This document shows positions 49,352 to 56,881 of a DNA stretch of 64,000 nucleotides, in pieces. The stretch is from the NCBI RefSeq assembly GCF_014203645.1, contig NZ_JACHJL010000018.1, positions 100,288 through 164,287 on the forward strand, given 5' to 3'. How positions within the stretch are numbered: position 1 is the first letter of the stretch; every line of letters begins with the position of its first letter. A model generated the notes under the pieces. That model was not told the origin of the DNA, made no database searches, and saw only the letters and a program-made list of their open reading frames with translations. Source of the DNA: Streptomyces zagrosensis. GTDB taxonomy: Bacteria; Actinomycetota; Actinomycetes; Streptomycetales; Streptomycetaceae. The position numbers and the translations under genes were made by a program.

Positions 49352-50737
49352 TCACCCGAGTGGTTTGTCGAGTACGGCCTTGCGGTGGCTGAACGTCTCG
49401 ATCGAGTACCGGCCGTGGTAGCTGCCCATGCCGCTCTCGCCGACACCGCCGAACGGCAGGTCGGAGACGGCCAGGTGGGCCAGCGGCAGACCGAGTCCCA
49501 GGGCGCCGGAAGAGGTCTCGGAGGCCAGCCGTTCCCGGGTGGTTTGCGAGTCGGTGAAGGCATACAGGGCCAGGGGTTTGTCCCGGTCGTTGATAAAGCG
49601 GATGGCCTCGTCGAGCCCGGCGACCTCGATGATGGGCAGCACGGGCCCGAAAATCTCCTCGCGCATCACGGGCGCGTCGGGAGCGACGTCGGCGAGCACG
49701 GTGGGCGCGATGTACTTCGCCGCGCGGTCATGCGCGCCGCCGACCACCGTGCGGCCGGAGCCGAGCAGGGCCGTGAGCCGGTCGAAGTGTCGCTCGTTGA
49801 TGATGCGCCCGTACTCGGGGGAGTGCGCCGGATCGTCCCCGTACAGCGCCTCGATGGCCTTGGTCAGCGCGCCTTCCAGCGCCTTCGCCGTCTGTGGGTC
49901 GGCCAGCACATAATCGGGGGCAACGCAGGTCTGCCCGGCGTTTTGGAACTTGCCTGCGGCCAGCCGCGCGGCAGCGGCCTCCACATCGATGCCCCGGTCG
50001 ACGTACGCGGGGGACTTGCCCCCGAGTTCGAGCGTGACCGGGGTGAGGTGCTGGGCAGCGGCGGTCATCACGATGCGGCCCACGGTGCCGTTGCCGGTGT
50101 AGAAGATGTGGTCGAAACGCTCTGCCAGCAGGGCGGTGGTCTCCGGTACGGCACCTTCGACCACGGCAACGGCCTCGGTGTCCAAGAAGGCAGGCAGCAA
50201 CCTGGCCAGGATGGCCGAGGTGGCGGGGGCCAGCTCGCTGGGCTTGACGACCACGCAGTTGCCGGACGCAAGGGCGCCGACCATGGGGGCGAGGAGTAGC
50301 TGAGCGGGGTAGTTCCACGGCGCGATCACGAGCATCACACCGAGCGGGTCATAGACCGTCCACGCGCTCGCCTGACCCAACGAGGCCGGTACGGGCACGG
50401 GCTCGGGCCGTAGCCACTGAGTGAGGTGTTCGAGGGTGTGGTCGATCTCGCGGAGGGTGAAGTCAATCTCGGAGCGGTACGCCTCGGTGCGGCTCTTGCC
50501 CAGGTCGGCGTGGAGGGCCTCAGCGAGATCGGCACCGTGCTCGCTCAGCAGGGCCCGCAGCGCGCGGAGCTGCCCGGTGCGCCAGGACAGCGGTGCCGTA
50601 CGCCCCGTACGGAAGGTGGCGCGCAACCGGGCGACGATCTCGGCGGGAGACTCGGGCGCGGCGCTCGCACTGGGGTTGCTGGGGTTACTGGCGTTGTTGG
50701 AGGTGCTGGGGGTACGGGTGGCGGCGGGCAGGCTCAT
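49352..50737 (-). CDS. Aldehyde dehydrogenase (class 3-like)
   Basis: This encodes 461 residues from the ATG at 50737, which has AAGGA about six bases upstream; an upstream in-frame start at 50818 lacks one. NAD(P)-dependent aldehyde dehydrogenases oxidise aldehydes to carboxylic acids. The visible family features are the APWNYPAQLLLAPMVGALASGN substrate/cofactor segment, VVKPSE, FYTGNGTVGRIV, the catalytic Glu in LELGGKSP and the catalytic Cys in GQTCVAPDY, then EEIFGPVLP and the C-terminal LPFGGVGESGMGSYHG. The length and lack of an extra N-terminal domain fit the class 3 (fatty or aromatic aldehyde) group. The N-terminus has a low-complexity Ser/Asn/Pro stretch. The gene is divergent from a MarR-type regulator, with two TTGA-N5-TCAA palindromes between or at the two starts, so aldehyde- or phenol-responsive control is plausible. 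Confidence 0.93.
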   Translation of the reverse strand: MSLPAATRTPSTSNNASNPSNPSASAAPESPAEIVARLRATFRTGRTAPLSWRTGQLRALRALLSEHGADLAEALHADLGKSRTEAYRSEIDFTLREIDHTLEHLTQWLRPEPVPVPASLGQASAWTVYDPLGVMLVIAPWNYPAQLLLAPMVGALASGNCVVVKPSELAPATSAILARLLPAFLDTEAVAVVEGAVPETTALLAERFDHIFYTGNGTVGRIVMTAAAQHLTPVTLELGGKSPAYVDRGIDVEAAAARLAAGKFQNAGQTCVAPDYVLADPQTAKALEGALTKAIEALYGDDPAHSPEYGRIINERHFDRLTALLGSGRTVVGGAHDRAAKYIAPTVLADVAPDAPVMREEIFGPVLPIIEVAGLDEAIRFINDRDKPLALYAFTDSQTTRERLASETSSGALGLGLPLAHLAVSDLPFGGVGESGMGSYHGRYSIETFSHRKAVLDKPLG

Positions 50738-50805
50738 GAATGTTCCTTCTGTGGCGCTGCGGCGGCGTGCAGGTGTCGGGCTCAGCGGCGCGATCGCCCC
50801 ATTAC

Positions 50806-50818
50806 TTGATATGCTCAA
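50806..50818. promoter_or_regulatory. Candidate MarR operator, site 1
   Basis: TTGA-TATGC-TCAA, a short inverted repeat 69 bp upstream of the aldehyde dehydrogenase start and in the divergent promoter region. The same TTGA-N5-TCAA pattern recurs at 50847. Confidence 0.5.
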
Positions 50819-50846
50819 TCAATGAGAAACATGTAAACGCCAAATA

Positions 50847-50859
50847 TTGATGATGTCAA
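50847..50859. promoter_or_regulatory. Candidate MarR operator, site 2
   Basis: TTGA-TGATG-TCAA, 41 bp from site 1 and just upstream of the preferred MarR start at 50874. A protein bound here would sit on the ribosome-binding region and could repress its own gene. It also argues against using the ATGs at 50850 or 50853 as the start. Confidence 0.5.
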
Positions 50860-50873
50860 GTGAATGGGACCTT

Positions 50874-51305
50874 ATGACCCACCCTGAGCCCTTCTCGGCG
50901 GCCGACCTGCTGGAGCCGCTGGCCCTGGTGGTCAGGGGCCACTACGACGACCTCGCCGCAGCCGCTGCCCGGCACGGCCTGAGCACGTCCCAAGCGCGCG
51001 TTCTCATTGCGCTGAACGAGCCGATGCCCATGCGCGCGGTGGCCGAGCACCTGGTGTGCGACGCCTCCAACGCCACGGGCCTGATCGCCCGCATGGAGGC
51101 CCGCGGACTGGTCCGCCGCGCACCGTCTCCTGACGACCGTCGAAGCAAGATGGCCAGCCGCACACCGGAAGGCACCGCACTGGCGTCCCGCCTGCGGGCC
51201 GAGATGTACACGGTGCACGCCGCCCTCGAAGCACTCACCCCGCAGGAACGCGCGGACCTGCTGCCCTTGCTGGGCCGGCTGGGCGACCTACTCAGCCACC
51301 GCTGA
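50874..51305 (+). CDS. MarR-family transcriptional regulator
   Basis: This encodes 143 residues from the ATG at 50874 (MTHPEPFSAADLL). Earlier in-frame starts at 50847-50853 overlap a putative operator. The winged helix is clear: STSQARVLIALNEPMPMRAVAEHLVCDASNATGLIARMEARGLVRRAPSPDDRRSKMASRTPEG, with the DDRR wing typical of MarR proteins. These regulators are usually dimeric repressors that release DNA when they bind a small aromatic compound or are oxidised. The divergent aldehyde dehydrogenase is the obvious target. Two matching palindromes between the genes support this. Confidence 0.92.
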   Translation: MTHPEPFSAADLLEPLALVVRGHYDDLAAAAARHGLSTSQARVLIALNEPMPMRAVAEHLVCDASNATGLIARMEARGLVRRAPSPDDRRSKMASRTPEGTALASRLRAEMYTVHAALEALTPQERADLLPLLGRLGDLLSHR

Positions 51306-51565
51306 GCCACCGCCCACGGGCACCACCACCGACAACGGCAGCGCTCGCGCTAAGTAGCCGGCGCCTTGGCCTCAGTCGCGCTGGCCGGGCGACTGCGTAA
51401 ACGAGGACATGTCGAAAGGGTGCGATGCCGGCCCTGTAGAGCCGAGTCGAGGTTCGCGTCTACGCCGCCGACCTGCTGCTCAACCGCCCGCGCCCACGTC
51501 ACGACTCCGAGCCATAGCGACTCTCCCCAGGCCGGTGGTCTGTTCAGGCGCGTGAACGCTGGGCT

Positions 51566-52504
51566 TCATAGCGGGGGAGCGATGAAGCATCCGTGGTCAG
51601 GGTCATTAATTGACTCTTTGGCCACCTGTTCATCCCACGGATTCGCCGTGCCCCATTGGTCGGTCACATCCGCCTGGGAGGCGTCATAGATGTGGGGGTG
51701 CCAAGTGTCCTCGTCCACCTGCTCCATCTCGGTGGTGTATTCCACGGTGTTGCCGTGCGGGTCCAGGAAATAGGTAAAGGCATTGTCGCCCGCCTTATGC
51801 CGACCGGGCCCCCAGAGTTTGGTGGCACCCGATCGGATGGCCCGCCCGGAGGCTCGCAGATACTCGTCCAGGCCCCGGAGCTCAAAGGAGGCATGGTGCA
51901 AAGAGGTGTGCGGCCCTTTCGAAAACGCAAGGGAGTGATGCTGCGGATTGATCCGCAGGAAGTGCATCAGGTCGCCGTCCTGCGGTGAGTGCATGGTGTC
52001 GGTGAGCCGAAAGCCAAGGTGCTGCTGATACCACGCCGTGGTAACCGCGATATCGGGCGAGTTGAGCACCACATGTGACAGGCGCACCGGTATGGATTCC
52101 GCGGCCTCGATTCGCCGATGCTCGCGCGGCGTGACATTGGAGGAGACCTCCACGGTGCGACCGTCCACGTCGAAAAAGCGGAAACCGTAACCGCCGCCCG
52201 GGGTGGACAACACATCGGGCTCACTCACTAGCCGCACCTCATCGGCTGCCAGCCGCTCGGCGAGAGCGTCGACGTCCTCACGCGCGGCGATACCGAAAGC
52301 GAGCAGATCCAGCCGCTTCTCGGGGGCCTTGCGCAGCCTCACTACGAACTGTTCAGGCGACCCTTGTGCTGCCAAAAAAGATATGCCCGTATCGCCGACC
52401 GTACGGGTCAGCCCCCAGATGTCGGTGTAGAAGGCGAGCTGTCTATCGTGCTCAGGCACCGCCAGATCGACATGGCGTAGATGCGTGAGATGCGTTGAGG
52501 CCAA
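51566..52504 (-). CDS. Type I extradiol (catechol 2,3-) dioxygenase, VOC superfamily
   Basis: This encodes 312 residues. The start is a TTG at 52504, preceded by a near-perfect GGGAGGA. The frame continues upstream to 52828 but that part is not protein-like. The protein has two vicinal-oxygen-chelate domains: residues 1-130 (HLRHVDLAVPEHDRQLAFYTDIWGL) and 140-290. The second carries the iron ligands expected for ring-cleaving dioxygenases: His in RLSHVVLNSPD, His in SLHHASFEL and Glu in GNTVEYTTE. A histidine in NPQHHSLAF may act as the catalytic acid/base. Such enzymes open catechol-type rings next to the hydroxyl pair. No other aromatic-degradation genes are adjacent, so the substrate is unknown. 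It is divergent from a YCII-domain gene, which could share its regulation. Confidence 0.9.
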   Translation of the reverse strand: MASTHLTHLRHVDLAVPEHDRQLAFYTDIWGLTRTVGDTGISFLAAQGSPEQFVVRLRKAPEKRLDLLAFGIAAREDVDALAERLAADEVRLVSEPDVLSTPGGGYGFRFFDVDGRTVEVSSNVTPREHRRIEAAESIPVRLSHVVLNSPDIAVTTAWYQQHLGFRLTDTMHSPQDGDLMHFLRINPQHHSLAFSKGPHTSLHHASFELRGLDEYLRASGRAIRSGATKLWGPGRHKAGDNAFTYFLDPHGNTVEYTTEMEQVDEDTWHPHIYDASQADVTDQWGTANPWDEQVAKESINDPDHGCFIAPPL

Positions 52505-52923
52505 CGTTCCTCCCGGTTGACGGAGCACGGGCACCACTTTGTGCTCGCAGCGGCCGGGCAATGGACCGACCGGCCCATACACGAGTACCACCGTCAGCCT
52601 TGGCGAGGTGAGGACGTAACAGGCCAGCCCGATCCGCGTGGTCGGTAGCCGGCCGCCAGCCGTTTCCGACGTCCTTCGAGTGAGGGCGGAGCAACTCAGC
52701 GCCCTACGGTGGGATTTGCGGTGGTATGCCTGCTGAACCGGAGGGTGGCGAGGCAGAGAGTGCCGTTGGCGACCATCCGCGACGCCGCGCTCATCAGCGC
52801 ACGGGCCATCCTTGCCCTGCGACACCACTAGCTCGCGCCAGGGTAAGAAGAGCGAAATGGGGCCGCGATGCGGAAAGCGAAACCCCCTCGACCTGGTTAC
52901 CTCGTCGAAGAGACCCTACGGGT
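52505..52923. other. Divergent promoter region between dioxygenase and YCII gene
   Basis: A 419-bp gap. Both flanking genes have open frames that extend into it, but their codon use and residue make-up look non-coding. I found no clear palindrome or transcription signal by eye. Confidence 0.45.
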
Positions 52924-53475
52924 ATGGAGTTTTTCTGCTACCACCGCGATCGGCCCGGCTCCACAGCGCTGCGCGACGAACTACTGGAAGAGCACTGGTC
53001 CTATATGGACCGGTACGCGAAGGAGATGATTGCCCGGGGCCCGACCCTCACCAGCGATGGCGACACGCCCACCGGCAGCCTGCACATTGTCGATCTGCCT
53101 GACCTCGCCGCGGCCCGCGCGTTCGCCTTGGACGAGCCGAACTACCAGGCGGGCGTGTTTCGGGACGTGTTGCTGCGCCGGTGGCGCAACACGCTGGGGC
53201 GCACCATGTGGGACTTCCCCGGCGGCCGGATCGGTGGCCCCCGGTATCTGGTGCTCGGCCTCGGCGCAGGGCTTGCCGCCGACCTCGCGGCGCCGCCCGA
53301 CCGGAACGACCTGATCACCTACGGACCACTGCTGAGCGACAACGGCACCGCCTGGCTAGGCACGGCCGCGCTGGTCCAGGCGCCGGACCCGGAAGCGGCA
53401 CGCGCCATACTGAGCCCGGATCGGTACGCCGACATTGAGGTACACAACTGGCAGTTCGGCGGGCGGCCGTCATGA
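52924..53475 (+). CDS. YCII-related domain protein (two repeats)
   Basis: 183 residues from the ATG at 52924 (MEFFCYHRDRPGS). The open frame is longer, but similarity starts here. It looks like two YCII-type dimeric ferredoxin-like folds in tandem. The first has RDELLEEHWSYMDRYAKEMIARGPTLTSDGDTPTGSLHIVDLPDLAAARAFALDEPNYQAGVFRDV. The second is weaker (DNGTAWLGTAALVQAPDPEAARAILSPDRYADIEVHNW). Proteins of this fold act as small lactonases, dehydrochlorinases or muconolactone-isomerase-like enzymes, and many have no known role. Facing an extradiol dioxygenase, it could process a ring-cleavage product. That is speculation from position only. A good ribosome-binding site is not visible. Confidence 0.75.
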   Translation: MEFFCYHRDRPGSTALRDELLEEHWSYMDRYAKEMIARGPTLTSDGDTPTGSLHIVDLPDLAAARAFALDEPNYQAGVFRDVLLRRWRNTLGRTMWDFPGGRIGGPRYLVLGLGAGLAADLAAPPDRNDLITYGPLLSDNGTAWLGTAALVQAPDPEAARAILSPDRYADIEVHNWQFGGRPS

Positions 53476-53520
53476 CCTGAGGGCGTCGCGGCCCTTGGCT
53501 CACCTCGCTACCAGGGCTCT

Positions 53521-53550
53521 ATTGCCCTGCATTGCCCTGCATTGCCCTGC
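53521..53550. repeat. Three perfect 10-bp tandem repeats
   Basis: ATTGCCCTGC occurs three times head to tail between the convergent YCII and ArsR-type genes. The third copy ends eight bases from the ArsR-type stop codon region. Function unknown. Confidence 0.9.
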
Positions 53551-53557
53551 CGCGGCG

Positions 53558-54160
53558 CTACTCGTCGTCCGGCTCGGTCGGCATCGTGGGCCAGGGGCCT
53601 TCGTCAGGCACAACTACCAGGCGTACGGCCATCTGTCGTGAGCCGGGTGGGTGGTCGCCTGGCTCGCTCGCGTACTTGAGCAGCAACGTGCGGTACTCCT
53701 CCACGAACGCGGCGACTTGTTCCTTCGTCATCCGCATTCCGGAGCGGTAAATCTGGTTCCAGCCCCCGGAGGAGTCGTACCCCGAATATGCGCTCACGAC
53801 CAGGTTCAGGTCATTGGTCATCTTGAGCGCACCGATCTTCACCGCGGCCTCGCGTTCGTCAGCCGCCAGTTCCAAGCCCGGCGGCGTGAAGATGTCCGTC
53901 ATGAGCGACTTCCACCAGCGTTCGCGGCCGGTGGATCGCTCTGCGATCTCGGCGATCAACTTCAGGTCGGCGAGTTTACGCAGGTGGTAGCTGGTGGTGC
54001 CGGTGCTTTCGCCGAGCGCCTTGGCGACGCTGGTGGAGTTCGCTTCGCCGTGCTCTCCGAGGTAGCTCAGGATGTCGCGGCGCACCGGGTTGGACAGTGC
54101 CTTGTAGAAGGCTTTGAGGTCCGGGCCGGTGAGGACTCTCTGCTCGGAGCGCTCGACCAT
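53558..54160 (-). CDS. ArsR-like helix-turn-helix regulator
   Basis: About 200 residues from the ATG at 54160 (MVERSEQRVLTGPDLKAFYKAL). A start at 54196 is in frame but lies inside a palindrome. The winged helix is clear: ALSNPVRRDILSYLGEHGEANSTSVAKALGESTGTTSYHLRKLADLKLI, the ArsR-like fold common in Streptomyces helix-turn-helix proteins. The C-terminal half contains NDLNLVVSAYSGYDSSGGWNQIYRSGMRMTKEQVAAFVEEYRTLL, which resembles the ligand-sensing part of this subgroup, and the tail is acidic and Pro-rich. It is divergent from a small membrane protein gene. Two similar inverted repeats in the gap are likely operators, which suggests that it represses itself and the membrane protein. Confidence 0.87.
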   Translation of the reverse strand: MVERSEQRVLTGPDLKAFYKALSNPVRRDILSYLGEHGEANSTSVAKALGESTGTTSYHLRKLADLKLIAEIAERSTGRERWWKSLMTDIFTPPGLELAADEREAAVKIGALKMTNDLNLVVSAYSGYDSSGGWNQIYRSGMRMTKEQVAAFVEEYRTLLLKYASEPGDHPPGSRQMAVRLVVVPDEGPWPTMPTEPDDE

Positions 54161-54173
54161 GCCGACCAGCGTA

Positions 54174-54192
54174 CTGCAGAGACCCTCTGTAG
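54174..54192. promoter_or_regulatory. Candidate operator A (CTGCAGA-N5-TCTGTAG)
   Basis: Imperfect inverted repeat (one mismatch) directly upstream of the ArsR-like start. It shares its half-sites with operator B at 54209. Confidence 0.55.
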
Positions 54193-54208
54193 ACATCGCA
54201 GAGGTTGT

Positions 54209-54227
54209 TTGCAGAATATCTCTGCAA
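54209..54227. promoter_or_regulatory. Candidate operator B (TTGCAGA-N5-TCTGCAA)
   Basis: Perfect 7-bp inverted repeat with a 5-bp spacer in the divergent promoter region. Its centre is 35 bp from that of operator A, a little over three helical turns, which would put both on nearly the same face of the DNA. Confidence 0.6.
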
Positions 54228-54281
54228 TCGCTACGTTGGTTGTTGAGGCGTCAGCGGGCGCTAGAACATTGGGGGGTTGAG

Positions 54282-54689
54282 ATGCGAAAAGACCTGGTGG
54301 GAAGGCTGCTGTTAGCCGCTGGCCTGGCGCTGGTGCCGTGGCTCGCGGTGCTGTGGACGACGCTGCCGGATTCCTATCCAGCGCAGCATTGGCGAGTCGC
54401 CTGGGTCGGTTTCGACGCGTTGGAGATCGTCGGTCTGCTGACGTCGGCGGTGCTGGTGCGGCGTGGTGGCCATCGGGCGCCGTTGGCGTCGATGGCGACG
54501 GCCGTGTTGTTGCTGGTTGACGCCTGGTTCGACGTCATGACGGCGGGCCACGACGTCGTGTTCTCGCTGGTGCTGGCCTGCACGCTGGAGCTGCCCTTGG
54601 CGGCATTGTGCGCTGTCGTCGCGCTGCGGACGCCAGTGGTGGTTGTGACGCAGGTGACTGTGGTGCGGCAGGTGGCTGTCCATACCTGA
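54282..54689 (+). CDS. Small integral membrane protein
   Basis: 135 residues from the ATG at 54282, preceded by GGGGGG. Four hydrophobic spans are visible: LLLAAGLALVPWLAVLW, ALEIVGLLTSAVLV, ASMATAVLLLVDAWFDVMT and VVFSLVLACTLELPLAALCAVVAL. Charged residues cluster in the short loops. I know no precise function for this kind of protein. It is divergent from, and probably controlled by, the ArsR-like regulator, whose two operator-like palindromes lie in the gap. A role in a membrane stress or export response would fit but cannot be shown here. Confidence 0.8.
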   Translation: MRKDLVGRLLLAAGLALVPWLAVLWTTLPDSYPAQHWRVAWVGFDALEIVGLLTSAVLVRRGGHRAPLASMATAVLLLVDAWFDVMTAGHDVVFSLVLACTLELPLAALCAVVALRTPVVVVTQVTVVRQVAVHT

Positions 54690-54753
54690 CTCGCTGGATG
54701 CCCAGCCGCAGGACGAGATCGACGATCGTGGTTCCCCGCGATTGCGGCACGGC

Positions 54754-55689
54754 TCAGCCCTCGATCCAGCGCACCACAGTGCTGAGATAGCCCGGAGCGA
54801 ACTGCGACCCTCCCTTCACCTGAACGCGATGGTCAGCTTCCGGGAAGACCTCCACGGTCAGTGTCGCCAGGGGATGGCGATCGACGCTGCCGACCGCGGC
54901 GGTGAACGTGCGAATGCTCTTGGTGACGGGTACGACCGGATCGGCAGCCCCGAAGACGGCCAGATGCCGGCACCGCAGGCGCAGGGCGTCACGAATCGGG
55001 TCGTGGTCCTGCTTGCGCTTGAGTAATTCCCACAGGCACTCGTCCATGCGTCCCCACAGGCCAGCTACCCACGAGGGGTTCCCTGCGGACTCAATGAGTC
55101 GTGTCACTTCCGCGAAGTCAGCGCCGCGTCGCCCGGCTCGGACGAGGCTGTCGTACAGGGCGAGTCGCTCGTCCAGGGCCTGTTGCGGGGGCGGATTCGG
55201 GTGCGTTGTGTGAAGAAGGCTGGCCAACTCGTACCGCTCCTGCTCGGCAGGACTTACGCCGGGGCAGCCGCTGGTAATGACCCAGGCCAGGTCATCCCGC
55301 CCCGCGCCGGCCCGCAAGGCGACCCAGCCGCCCTCGCTGTGGCCGAACAGCCCCACCGCATCAGCGTGCACGTCAGGCTGACGGCAGAGGAACTCCAGCG
55401 CGGCTGCCGCATCCTTCGCCAAGTCCCCCAACGTTGCCTTGCGCCAGTCTCCTGTGGAGGAACCGACTCCACGCTTGTCATAGGCCAGCACCGCAAGGCC
55501 TGCGTCCACGAGCCGCTGACGAACCGGCAGCAAGTAGCCGTCATTGTGCCGATCTGCCGCACCGGACCCGCCGATGAGGACCACCCCAGGCACGCGCGCC
55601 TCACTCGTGCGGGGATACATCACGGAGCCCGCCAGGGTCATCGCACCGTTGGCAAAAGTGACCTCGCGCACAGCTTCATCACTCGTCAT
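54754..55689 (-). CDS. Alpha/beta hydrolase
   Basis: 311 residues with a complete alpha/beta-hydrolase fold. VPGVVLIGGSGAADRH is the oxyanion strand and loop, VLAYDKRGVGSSTGDW follows, and the nucleophile elbow is GLFGHSEGG (catalytic Ser). LAVFGAADPVVPV carries the acid and EADHRV the catalytic His. The layout is close to the dienelactone hydrolase or acyl-CoA thioesterase/aminoacyl-peptidase group. Its substrate is likely an ester, thioester or peptide. It is convergent with the small membrane protein gene, and a decayed MFS gene on the other strand follows. No biosynthetic partner is adjacent. Confidence 0.9.
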   Translation of the reverse strand: MTSDEAVREVTFANGAMTLAGSVMYPRTSEARVPGVVLIGGSGAADRHNDGYLLPVRQRLVDAGLAVLAYDKRGVGSSTGDWRKATLGDLAKDAAAALEFLCRQPDVHADAVGLFGHSEGGWVALRAGAGRDDLAWVITSGCPGVSPAEQERYELASLLHTTHPNPPPQQALDERLALYDSLVRAGRRGADFAEVTRLIESAGNPSWVAGLWGRMDECLWELLKRKQDHDPIRDALRLRCRHLAVFGAADPVVPVTKSIRTFTAAVGSVDRHPLATLTVEVFPEADHRVQVKGGSQFAPGYLSTVVRWIEG

Positions 55690-55797
55690 GGGTTCAGGTA
55701 TCCCCGTAGCGGTGCAGCCAATGCCGGCCGCGCTCGTTTACTCGTTTTCACCGTCGCCGAAAAGACCTCGTGGCGATCGAGCTGCTGCCGCTACGAA

Positions 55798-56678
55798 CTG
55801 TCCGGCGTGCTGACCGAACTGCTGCACTGGCGCTGGATCTTCGGCATCAACGTGCCGCTCGCGGCGGCGGTGGTGCTGCGCACGCCGAGGCTCCTGCCGG
55901 CCGATGGGCCACGCCTGCACATCGGGCGCCTCGATCTGCCGGGCGCCGCACTGCTGACGGCGGGCCCGCTCAGCCTGGTGTACGGAGTGCTGGAGTCGGC
56001 GCCCTTGGCGGTCGCAGCAGGTGTATTGCTGCTGGTCGCCTTCGTCGTCGTGGAGGCGCGCACGCGGCGCCCGCTCGTACCGCTCTCCTTCTTCACCCAC
56101 CGCACCCGGGCTGTCGCCAACGCCGTGACCGTACTGCTGAGCGCGGCGCTGTCCACCGCCTTCTTGCTCCTCACGCTGTATATGCAGGACGTGATCGGGT
56201 TCGGCCCGCTCCAGGCAGGGCTGGCCTTCCTCCCGTTTTGTGCGGCGCTGTTCTTTGCCATCTCCCAGGTGCCTCGGCTCATCGGCGTGCTGGGAATGAA
56301 GTACACCGCGATGCTGGGGCTGGCGTTCACGACGGCGGGGCTTGCCTGGCTGGCTCGCCTTCCCGACCAGGGGGCGTACGCCGTCGATGTACTGCCGGGC
56401 ATGGTGGGCGTCGCGCCGGAATGGGGATCGGCCTCCTTGCCTTGCAAAACGCGGCGCTGCACGGCGTCACCGAGAACGACGCGGGGACTGCGGCAGGCGT
56501 CCAGCGCTCGGTGGATCAGTTGGGTGGCGCTCTTGGGCTCGCGGTGCTGGTGGGAGCCTCCATGGGCGCCACGGGCGTCGAAGGCTTCCGCACCGCTTTC
56601 CTCTACTCACTGGTCGGGGTACTCGCAGCCGCCGCCGGGCTGTTGCTCGCGGCACCTGATGAGGTAACCGACAACTAG
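55798..56678 (+). pseudogene. Truncated and frameshifted MFS drug transporter (EmrB/QacA type)
   Basis: The C-terminal half of a 14-span drug exporter. Similarity begins at about 55798 with LSGVLTELLHWRWIFGINVPLAA, which in intact proteins comes after span six, so the whole N-terminal half is gone. Spans follow (SLVYGVLESAPLAVAAGVLLLVAFVVVEA, AVTVLLSAALSTAFLLLTLYMQDVIGFGPLQAGLAFLPF, AMLGLAFTTAGLAWLA). At about 56413 the frame breaks: the expected GVGAGMGIGLLALQNAALHGV continues only one frame over (MGIGLLALQNAALHGVTENDAGTAAGVQRSVDQLGGALGLAVLVG), consistent with loss of one base. Two independent defects make a functional transporter unlikely. A sequencing error could explain the frameshift but not the missing half. 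Confidence 0.75.
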
Positions 56679-56779
56679 CGCTCCGCGGCCTCCCGGGGGC
56701 TGCACCTCCCGACCGCCGATGGTGCAGCCCCTGGCCCACTGCGGCCGTGTGCGGCGAGACGGGGGCCTTTGGCGCGGCA

Positions 56780-56831
56780 CCGGCCGCCGTGACTCCCCGG
56801 GGCTGTGGGACCCCAGGGATACGGCGGCCGG
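56780..56831. terminator. Long inverted repeat between convergent genes
   Basis: CCGGCCGCCGT (56780-56790) pairs perfectly with ACGGCGGCCGG (56821-56831) across a 30-base GC-rich loop. It lies in the gap after the MFS pseudogene and downstream of the oppositely oriented 2-oxoglutarate oxygenase gene, a place where a two-way terminator would be expected. There is no T-run. Confidence 0.55.
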
Positions 56832-56881
56832 TCACCCGTAAGGCCGTCCGGGGGCGGGAGCAGGCTGCCCGCGCCGGGTGC

